Assembly (NCBI GenBank): GCA_029861845.1
Contig: JAOTYM010000024.1
Location: 1-42,624, forward strand
Source of the DNA: Gammaproteobacteria bacterium
GTDB taxonomy: Bacteria; Pseudomonadota; Gammaproteobacteria; Acidiferrobacterales; SPGG2
Direction of reading: 5' to 3'
Length of the DNA stretch: 42,624 bases
The translations under genes were made by a program, and so were the position numbers. Positions within the stretch are counted from its first letter, which is position 1. Each line of letters opens with the position of its first letter. The notes under the pieces were generated by a model, which worked only from the letters and a program-made list of their open reading frames with translations, ran no database searches and was not told the DNA's origin. Positions 36,193 to 42,624 of this stretch are shown here, one piece after another.

Positions 36193-37677
36193 TCAAATTA
36201 CTTTTTTCGTGGCAACCTGCTCAAGCAGATGGTCCACTGACACATGCATGACCTCCAAAAACGGGAACGGCCATAGCCCCATCGCCAACACAGCGATCGC
36301 CAATAGCCCTAAGAACAAGATTTCGCGTGGTGTCACATCCTCGAGGGCTGCCACACTATCTTTGACGACTGCCCCAAAGATGACGCGCTTATACATCCAC
36401 AAGGTATAGGCGGCACCTAAAACCAGCGTGGTTGCGGCAAGCACCGCATACCAAACGTTAACTTGATAGGACCCAAGAATCACCAAAAACTCCCCTACGA
36501 AACCGGACGTACCTGGCAAACCGGTATTGGCCAAGGCAAACAACATCATAAACGACGCAAACACCGGCATGCGGTTTGCTACCCCACCGTAATCCTTGAT
36601 CTCGCGTGAATGCAATCGATCATACAAGACCCCGACACACAGAAATAGCGCGCCTGAGATGAACCCGTGCGAAATCATCTGGATGATTCCGCCCTCAATG
36701 CCCTGTGTGTTGAATATGAAAAAACCAAGCGTGACGAATCCCATATGCGCGATCGATGAATAAGCGATTAGCTTTTTCATGTCGTCCTGCATAAGGGTTA
36801 CCAAGCCAATATAAACGACCGCGATAAGCGACAATGCAATCATGAAACCTGCGAGCTGATGGCTGGCATCCGGCACGATGGGCAAACTGAAACGTAGAAA
36901 GCCATAGGCCCCCATTTTCAATAAGATGGCAGCAAGAATCACCGATCCACCGGTTGGCGCTTCAGTATGCGCGTCAGGAAGCCAGGTATGCACCGGCCAC
37001 ATCGGCACCTTGACCGCAAACGCCGCGAGCAGTGCCAAGAAGATCAGGATCTGTGCGTTCTCGCCCAACTGAACCTGATGAAATGTCGCGATGTCGAACG
37101 TGCGGTCAGCCTGATAATACAGATAGATAAACGCCACCAGCATCAGGACCGAACCCAAAAATGTGTAAAGAAAGAACTTGATGGTTGCGTATACACGGTT
37201 CGGACCGCCCCACAAGCCGATAATAACGAACATCGGGATCAACGTGCTTTCCCAGAAGACATAAAACAGAATGGCATCAAGGGCGGAGAACACGCCGATC
37301 ATCAGACCTTCCATGATCAGGAACGCCGCCAGGTACTGACCCACCTTCTTTTGAATCACGGACCAACCCGCAATCACCACGAGCACGGTGCAAAAACTCG
37401 TTAACAATATAAGCAGCACAGAAATGCCATCTATGCCGAGGTGATAACGAATACTGAACGCATCAATCCACGGACGATTCTCAACGAACTGCATTGCCGC
37501 CGTATGCGGATTAAAGTCAGCATAAAGCAGCAAAGTAACGATGAACGTAGCGATTGTGAAAATAAGACCTAAATACCTGGCGGCCGTAGCATTTTGGTCA
37601 CCGCCGGTTGCAAGGACGACTATGCCACCCACGATCGGTAGCCATATACATACGCTCAGCAAGTGCTCGGCAAACAT
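36193..37677 (-). CDS. nuoM: NADH-quinone oxidoreductase subunit M
   Basis: Second antiporter-like subunit of complex I; 494 residues and about 14 helices. FWESTLIPMFVIIGLWGG, FAVKVPMWPVHTWLPDAHTEAPT and KKLIAYSSIAHMGFVTLG are the family stretches. The conserved Glu near helix 5 and Lys near helix 7 are present in these motifs. It lies 9 nt after nuoL and 24 nt before nuoN. Confidence 0.98.
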   Translation of the reverse strand: MFAEHLLSVCIWLPIVGGIVVLATGGDQNATAARYLGLIFTIATFIVTLLLYADFNPHTAAMQFVENRPWIDAFSIRYHLGIDGISVLLILLTSFCTVLVVIAGWSVIQKKVGQYLAAFLIMEGLMIGVFSALDAILFYVFWESTLIPMFVIIGLWGGPNRVYATIKFFLYTFLGSVLMLVAFIYLYYQADRTFDIATFHQVQLGENAQILIFLALLAAFAVKVPMWPVHTWLPDAHTEAPTGGSVILAAILLKMGAYGFLRFSLPIVPDASHQLAGFMIALSLIAVVYIGLVTLMQDDMKKLIAYSSIAHMGFVTLGFFIFNTQGIEGGIIQMISHGFISGALFLCVGVLYDRLHSREIKDYGGVANRMPVFASFMMLFALANTGLPGTSGFVGEFLVILGSYQVNVWYAVLAATTLVLGAAYTLWMYKRVIFGAVVKDSVAALEDVTPREILFLGLLAIAVLAMGLWPFPFLEVMHVSVDHLLEQVATKKVI

Positions 37678-37686
37678 AATCGTTGC

Positions 37687-39654
37687 TTACGTCAGACGGA
37701 GAAAAAACGTCATCAGGAGAAACAACCCGAGAATCATGGCGAATGCATAATGGTACACGTAGCCGGTTTGCATATACCTCACGATAGATGCGACCCAACG
37801 TACGACACGCGCGGTACCATTGACCGCGAGTCCATCGATCACGTTTACGTCGCCCACTTTCCAAAAGAAGGTGCCAATCTTTCTGGCACCGGCAGCCAGT
37901 ACGATTTCATTGAAATCGTCGAGGAAATACTTGCGCACCAACAACGTGTGTAGAAACGCGAGTTTGTCAGTGATGGCTTTCGGCAGATCTGGATAACGAA
38001 TGTACAAAAGCCATGCGATAACGATGCCGGCGACGGCTAGGAAGAACGGTAGTGCCTGGAGGCCATGGGCGATAAACGGCCCTATACCATGGTAGTCTCG
38101 ACCCATCTCGGCGAGCACCGCATGCTCGGGGGCCACGGCTATTGAACTACCGAAAAGATTGCCAAATAGCATGGGTTCGATATACATACCGCCGGCCAGC
38201 ACCGATGGAATCGCTAACATCACGAGTGGAAAGGTCACAACTAACGGCGACTCCCTGACATGTTGGCGCACGTGCTCATCCATGCGTGGCTTACCATGGA
38301 AGGTCATAAACACCATGCGGAAAGTATAAAACGCGGTGATGAACACACCGCTCATGACGGCCACATAGGCAAAGCCGCTACCGGGCAGGTGCGAATGGTG
38401 GACCGCTTCGATGATGGCGTCCTTAGAGAAGTAACCGGCAAAAGGTGGCACACCACAAAGCGCGAGTGCCCCGATTAACGTTGTCCAATACGTTACCGGC
38501 ATGGCCTTTCGCAGACCACCCATCTTACGCATGTCCTGCTCATGGTGCAGGGCAATAATGACTGATCCGGCCGCGAGAAATAGTAGCGCCTTGAAAAAGG
38601 CATGCGTCATAAGATGGAAAATTGCGCCAGCGTATGCAGATACGCCATTCGCCACCATCATGTATCCCAGCTGCGAGATCGTCGAATAAGCCACCACACG
38701 CTTAATGTCGTTTTGAACGATGGCTACTAACCCTAGAAAGAGCGCAGTGATAGTACCGACAATGATCACCACACTGAGGGCAACATCGGAAAGTTCAAAC
38801 AGTGGCGACATGCGCGCCACCATAAATACGCCCGCTGTCACCATGGTGGCGGCATGGATTAGGGCCGAAATCGGTGTCGGGCCTTCCATCGAATCAGGCA
38901 ACCAGACATGTAGTGGGACTTGCGCCGACTTACCCATGGCACCGACGAACAACAAGATGCAAATGATGGTGATTAGATTCCATTCATGCCCCGGTATGAC
39001 CTCAACAGTCGTGACGGTGGCCTGCGGGGCAATGGCGAACACGGCCGCGTAGTCAAGACTTTCGAAAGACACGTAGATCAGTGCAATCCCAAGCAGGAAG
39101 CCGAGATCACCTACACGGTTAACGAGAAAGGCCTTCAAGTTTGCATGGATCGCAGAGTCGCGCTCGAACCAAAAGCCGATCAAAAGATACGATACGAGGC
39201 CGACACCTTCCCAACCGAAAAATAACTGTAGAAAGTTATTCGACATCACCAGCACAAGCATGAAGAAGGTAAACAGCGCCGTGTAGCAGAAGAAGCGCTG
39301 GTATCCTGGATCGTCATGCATATAGCCGATGGTGTAGATGTGCACCATCAAAGATACAAACGTCACCACCGCCAACATCACAGCCGTCAAGGGGTCGACG
39401 AGCAGACCAATCTCAAATGGGATGTCACCGCTTACCGCCCAGGTGTACACGGGCCCATTAAAGTAGTGACCATCAATGATGACGTCCTTGAACACGGCCA
39501 GCGAAAGCAAAAAGGATACGGTTACCCCCAATATCGCTGCTGTATGGGCGCCGCGTCGCCCAATCTTCCAGCCGAACATGCCGGCAATAATCGCGCCGGC
39601 CAAGCTCGCTAGTGGAATCGCCAGATAGATCGTCTTGATGTCCGAGCCAAACAT
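37687..39654 (-). CDS. nuoL: NADH-quinone oxidoreductase subunit L
   Basis: Distal antiporter-like subunit with the long lateral helix that runs along the membrane arm. 655 residues. FFGWEGVGLVSYLLIGFW, AMGKSAQVPLHVWLPDSMEGPTPISALIHAATMVTAGV is represented by its parts KSAQVPLHVWLPD and SALIHAATM, with KRVVAYSTISQLGYM after them. The long lateral helix follows, with the extra C-terminal helix. Its ATG is 2 nt after the nuoK stop. Confidence 0.98.
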   Translation of the reverse strand: MFGSDIKTIYLAIPLASLAGAIIAGMFGWKIGRRGAHTAAILGVTVSFLLSLAVFKDVIIDGHYFNGPVYTWAVSGDIPFEIGLLVDPLTAVMLAVVTFVSLMVHIYTIGYMHDDPGYQRFFCYTALFTFFMLVLVMSNNFLQLFFGWEGVGLVSYLLIGFWFERDSAIHANLKAFLVNRVGDLGFLLGIALIYVSFESLDYAAVFAIAPQATVTTVEVIPGHEWNLITIICILLFVGAMGKSAQVPLHVWLPDSMEGPTPISALIHAATMVTAGVFMVARMSPLFELSDVALSVVIIVGTITALFLGLVAIVQNDIKRVVAYSTISQLGYMMVANGVSAYAGAIFHLMTHAFFKALLFLAAGSVIIALHHEQDMRKMGGLRKAMPVTYWTTLIGALALCGVPPFAGYFSKDAIIEAVHHSHLPGSGFAYVAVMSGVFITAFYTFRMVFMTFHGKPRMDEHVRQHVRESPLVVTFPLVMLAIPSVLAGGMYIEPMLFGNLFGSSIAVAPEHAVLAEMGRDYHGIGPFIAHGLQALPFFLAVAGIVIAWLLYIRYPDLPKAITDKLAFLHTLLVRKYFLDDFNEIVLAAGARKIGTFFWKVGDVNVIDGLAVNGTARVVRWVASIVRYMQTGYVYHYAFAMILGLFLLMTFFLRLT

Positions 39655-39656
39655 TC

Positions 39657-39962
39657 TTAGCCTTTCAAAGCGTCGAGATCTTCGACATTGATTGTGTGGC
39701 GATTACGGAAAAGGACCACGAGGATGGCAAGGCCGATGGCTGCCTCCGCCGCCGCCACAGTAAGAATAAAAAACACAAAAACCTGCCCGGCAATGTCGTT
39801 GAGATAGTGCGAAAAGGCGATGAAATTTATGTTGACAGCAAGAAGCATAAGCTCGATCGCCATCAGCAAAATGACGACATTTTTTCGATTCAAGAATATC
39901 CCGACGACACTGAGCGCGAACAGAATCGCGCCTAATACCAAGTAATGGGACAGGGATATCAT
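39657..39962 (-). CDS. nuoK: NADH-quinone oxidoreductase subunit K
   Basis: Small three-helix subunit of complex I, 101 residues (typical 100-102). [21 protein letters not shown], the two membrane Glu residues (in [16 protein letters not shown] and [13 protein letters not shown]) are visible. An AGGAG lies upstream. It lies between nuoJ (16 nt) and nuoL (2 nt). Confidence 0.97.
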   Translation of the reverse strand: MISLSHYLVLGAILFALSVVGIFLNRKNVVILLMAIELMLLAVNINFIAFSHYLNDIAGQVFVFFILTVAAAEAAIGLAILVVLFRNRHTINVEDLDALKG

Positions 39963-39978
39963 TCGCTCGCGCTCCTGG

Positions 39979-40584
39979 TTAGGGTTTCTTTTCGGCCGGC
40001 ATCTTTACCAAGCGCACCCGATCGCTACGTTGGACGCGAACCTGCTGGCGCGGATCCTGGTATTTCGTATCCTTGCGGCGGCGCAGTGTTAATGCGATGG
40101 CTGCAATGATAGCGATGAGCAGTATGAACGCGGCGATTTCGAACGGGTAGACATAATCTATATACAACACCCGGCCGAGCTCTTTGGTGTTGCTGTAGCT
40201 GGCAGGATGACCGGCGGGGGCGGCAATCTTTTGTAGCCCGAAATGTCGTGGCCCAAGAATGATCGCCATCTCAATGACCAGAAGTACGGCGACAATGCCA
40301 CCTATCGGCAGGTACTCACCAAATCCTTCACGCAGGCGCAGCAGGTTGATGTCGAGCATCATGATGACGAACAAGAACAACACCATCACCGCCCCGGCGT
40401 AGACCAACACCAGTGTAATGGCAAGAAATTCCGCTTCTAAGAGAATCCAAAGGCTGGCGGCGGTGAAGAATGCCAGCACCAAGAATAATGCTGCCTTTAC
40501 TGGATTGCGTATCGTGATGACCATACTCGCCGCAAACAGCAACACCACTGCAAAGAAGTAGAAGACGATCTGCTCGAAGATCAT
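39979..40584 (-). CDS. nuoJ: NADH-quinone oxidoreductase subunit J
   Basis: Five-helix subunit of complex I, 201 residues. Family stretches are [45 protein letters not shown] and [20 protein letters not shown]. The tail is basic (RRRKDTK and later KKP). It is followed by nuoK. Confidence 0.97.
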   Translation of the reverse strand: MIFEQIVFYFFAVVLLFAASMVITIRNPVKAALFLVLAFFTAASLWILLEAEFLAITLVLVYAGAVMVLFLFVIMMLDINLLRLREGFGEYLPIGGIVAVLLVIEMAIILGPRHFGLQKIAAPAGHPASYSNTKELGRVLYIDYVYPFEIAAFILLIAIIAAIALTLRRRKDTKYQDPRQQVRVQRSDRVRLVKMPAEKKP

Positions 40585-40609
40585 TGGTTAGACTTGTTCT
40601 TTATTAGTT

Positions 40610-41098
40610 CTATCGATAGGCCGCATCGGTTTTGCGATCGGCGGCGATCTGTTTTTCGAATCTGTCGCCCACTGCCAGCAATTGCTGTTTCGTAATCACG
40701 TTCTCCCCCCGCCCTTCGAAGTGAAACTCAAAAAACGATGTCTCCACAATCGAATCCACTGGGCAGGACTCCTCGCAAAAGCCGCAGTAGATACACTTAA
40801 AGAGATCAATGTCGTAGCGTGTGGTTCGCCGTGTACCATCCTCGCGCTCTTCTGATTCGATGGTAATGGCCAGGGCGGGGCACACTGCTTCACATAGCTT
40901 ACAGGCGATACAACGTTCCTCGCCGTTGGGATAGCGACGCAGCGCGTGCAACCCACGAAACCGTGGCGAAATCGGCGTCTTCTCATCGGGGTATTGCACC
41001 GTTATCTTGCGCGCGAATAGGTTGCGCAAGGTCACGCCTAAGCCCTTGCACAGCTCGGTGAGCAAGAAGCTATTTACATAGTGCTTAAATGCGTTCAT
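40610..41098 (-). CDS. nuoI: NADH-quinone oxidoreductase subunit I (two [4Fe-4S] clusters)
   Basis: Carries clusters N6a and N6b between the peripheral arm and the quinone site. From ATG 41098 the product has 162 residues; a longer reading to 41149 overlaps nuoH and is not needed. Cluster ligands are C63, C66, C69, C73 ([12 protein letters not shown]) and C102, C105, C108, C112 ([12 protein letters not shown]). It lies 10 nt after nuoH with no strong ribosome site, so coupling is likely. Confidence 0.96.
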   Translation of the reverse strand: MNAFKHYVNSFLLTELCKGLGVTLRNLFARKITVQYPDEKTPISPRFRGLHALRRYPNGEERCIACKLCEAVCPALAITIESEEREDGTRRTTRYDIDLFKCIYCGFCEESCPVDSIVETSFFEFHFEGRGENVITKQQLLAVGDRFEKQIAADRKTDAAYR

Positions 41099-41108
41099 AT
41101 GATCATGT

Positions 41109-42197
41109 CTAGTGAAAGAGATATCCGAATGGCGTTTGCATGGCTGCACCGAGCACTGCGATCCATACGAGGGTTACGGGGATAAACACCTTCCAACCCA
41201 AACGCATGATCTGGTCGTAGCGGTAACGCGGGAATGTCGCCCTAAACCATAAGAAGCAGAACAGGAAAAACCCCGTCTTAAGCAACAGCCAGTGAATACC
41301 GCTATCTAGTAGGGCGCCAACAATTGGCACAGCGACCCAAGTCTCAGGAATTAGACCATCAACCGGCGACAACCAGCCGCCAAGAAACATGATGGCGACC
41401 AGGGTCGCGATCAAAATCATGTTGGCATATTCCGCCAAAAAGAATATGGCGAAGGTCATGCCCGAGTACTCCACATGAAAACCGGCGACAATCTCGGATT
41501 CACCTTCGGCCACGTCGAACGGTGCGCGATTGGTTTCCGCCACCCCAGAGATAAAGTAAACGAGGAACAACGGAAATAGTGGCAATACATACCACTGGTG
41601 GAACCCGCCTTGTTGTCGCAACACGATCTCGCGCAAGTTAAGGCTCTCCGCCGCCATTAACACGCCGACGAGCGCGAATCCCATCGCAATCTCGTAGGCG
41701 ACAATCTGTGCGGCCGAACGCAAGGAGCCGAGGAACGCATATTTTGAGTTCGACGCCCAGCCGGCAACGATAACGCCGTACACCCCCATCGACGTGACCG
41801 CCAAGATAAACAATAGGCTGGCATCGATGTTGGCCAACACCAGGGTGTCGGTAAACGGGATCGCCGACCAGGCCACCAGGGCAGGCGTGATCACCAATAC
41901 GGGGGCAATGACAAATAAAAACTTATTGGCGTTAGCGGGAATAATGATCTCTTTAAGTAGGAGCTTGAGGGCATCGGCAATGGGTTGCAGCCAACCGCGG
42001 GGCCCCACCCGATTGGGGCCGATGCGCACCTGCATATAACCAATCAGCTTGCGCTCGGCAAACGTAAGGTAAGCCACACACAGCAATAACGGCACGACAA
42101 TGGCCACAATCAACCCGAGGTTGATCAGTCCAACCTGGGACCAATCGGGGAACCACGCCCAGAACGCCAGTACGGATTCGATCAGCGATTCGATCAT
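41109..42197 (-). CDS. nuoH: NADH-quinone oxidoreductase subunit H
   Basis: Membrane subunit that lines the quinone chamber and joins the two arms. 362 residues and about eight helices, with [46 protein letters not shown] represented by its parts [13 protein letters not shown] and HVEYSGM, and [15 protein letters not shown]. The length is longer than in E. coli (325) but usual for other proteobacteria. Its ATG is 2 nt after the nuoG stop. Confidence 0.98.
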   Translation of the reverse strand: MIESLIESVLAFWAWFPDWSQVGLINLGLIVAIVVPLLLCVAYLTFAERKLIGYMQVRIGPNRVGPRGWLQPIADALKLLLKEIIIPANANKFLFVIAPVLVITPALVAWSAIPFTDTLVLANIDASLLFILAVTSMGVYGVIVAGWASNSKYAFLGSLRSAAQIVAYEIAMGFALVGVLMAAESLNLREIVLRQQGGFHQWYVLPLFPLFLVYFISGVAETNRAPFDVAEGESEIVAGFHVEYSGMTFAIFFLAEYANMILIATLVAIMFLGGWLSPVDGLIPETWVAVPIVGALLDSGIHWLLLKTGFFLFCFLWFRATFPRYRYDQIMRLGWKVFIPVTLVWIAVLGAAMQTPFGYLFH

Positions 42198-42199
42198 GG

Positions 42200-42624
42200 T
42201 CAGCTCGTCTTCCCGACTGCCGCCTCACCGTGAGCCGCCAGCGAAGCCGTTTGCGGATAGCCGGCCGGCACTAACACACAACGATCAGCAACCCGTGGGT
42301 CGATGACAAGATCCAAGGTGGCAGTACCATCGCCAACACGTACAACCACCTGCTCTACGCCGTTGAGGCCGAGGGCAGTGGCTTGTGCCGCATTCATTCG
42401 CGCCGCCGGCAGCGGATTATCGGCCGTTGCTTGCAACGCCGGGGCGCGGCGCACCAGATTGTCCACCGCATAGATCGGTGTTTCGGCGATACGGTACAAG
42501 CCATCATGCGTCCCGTTGATGTTAGCCGGCACACTTGGCGATTTCAGTTCGGCCCCTTGGTCAACCCTAGGTCTTTCGATTTCTGACCGCACATCTTCGA
42601 TATCCACATACTCAAAACCGGGCT
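42200..42624 (-). CDS. nuoG: NADH-quinone oxidoreductase subunit G (3' end only)
   Basis: Only the last 141 residues are inside the window; the frame stays open to the edge. They form the C-terminal part of the molybdopterin-oxidoreductase-like domain ([23 protein letters not shown], then the beta-barrel part [21 protein letters not shown]). The Fe-S ligands of NuoG are outside. The assignment rests on this fold pattern and on the position directly before nuoH. Confidence 0.92.
   Translation of the reverse strand, partial: PGFEYVDIEDVRSEIERPRVDQGAELKSPSVPANINGTHDGLYRIAETPIYAVDNLVRRAPALQATADNPLPAARMNAAQATALGLNGVEQVVVRVGDGTATLDLVIDPRVADRCVLVPAGYPQTASLAAHGEAAVGKTS

Overview
The window looks like a piece of chromosome from a non-enteric gammaproteobacterium with roughly balanced base composition. 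The grounds are conserved gene neighbourhoods: nuoG-N; initiator tRNA-rimP-nusA-infB-rbfA-truB-rpsO-pnp; pcnB-folK-panB; queA-tgt-yajC-secD-secF; and nrdR-ribD. Supporting single genes are dksA, cnoX, cysZ, yheT, uppP and an RhdA-type rhodanese. I cannot assign an order or genus. There is no phage, transposase, CRISPR array or plasmid feature, and almost all of the window is core housekeeping DNA.

Layout, left to right. (1) 1-1279, minus: 5' part of ribD behind nrdR. (2) 1446-3683, minus: an unrecognised pair, a coiled-coil membrane protein and a VWA-type lipoprotein, closed by a clear terminator. (3) 3795-9361, minus: queA-tgt-yajC-secD-secF (tRNA queuosine synthesis, then protein export), with a heptanucleotide repeat between queA and tgt. 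(4) tRNA-Leu(CAA), plus. (5) 9645-12948, minus: pcnB-folK-deoxynucleoside kinase-panB, where pcnB probably starts at a rare AUU codon. Its promoter overlaps the divergent promoter of tRNA-Glu(CTC). (6) 13196-17764: cnoX, an ankyrin membrane protein with an internal duplication, an unknown membrane protein, a carboxylesterase, rhdA and a small hypothetical gene. (7) 18130-20783, plus: dksA-pyrC-uppP with a perfect 15-bp hairpin between dksA and pyrC. (8) 20902-23615: a response regulator with a degenerate GGDEF domain but an intact I-site, yheT, and a gamma-glutamylcyclotransferase-like gene. (9) 23796-32433, minus: the translation/RNA operon from initiator tRNA to pnp. (10) 32562-34677, minus: unknown membrane protein, metallophosphoesterase, cysZ. 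(11) 34723-42624, minus: complex I genes nuoG (3' end only) to nuoN.

Functionally the window joins the information-processing core (initiator tRNA, NusA, IF2, RbfA, TruB, S15, PNPase, PAP I, DksA), protein export (SecDF-YajC), respiration (NDH-1), cofactor and nucleotide synthesis (riboflavin, folate, pantothenate, pyrimidines, deoxynucleotide salvage), and a few unassigned envelope proteins. The points most worth a second look are the AUU start of pcnB, the probable c-di-GMP receptor at 20902-22071, the VWA lipoprotein/coiled-coil pair, the Gln-for-His dihydroorotase, and the hairpins in front of pyrC and rimP. I did not find a convincing new multi-gene system; the VWA/coiled-coil pair is the nearest candidate.
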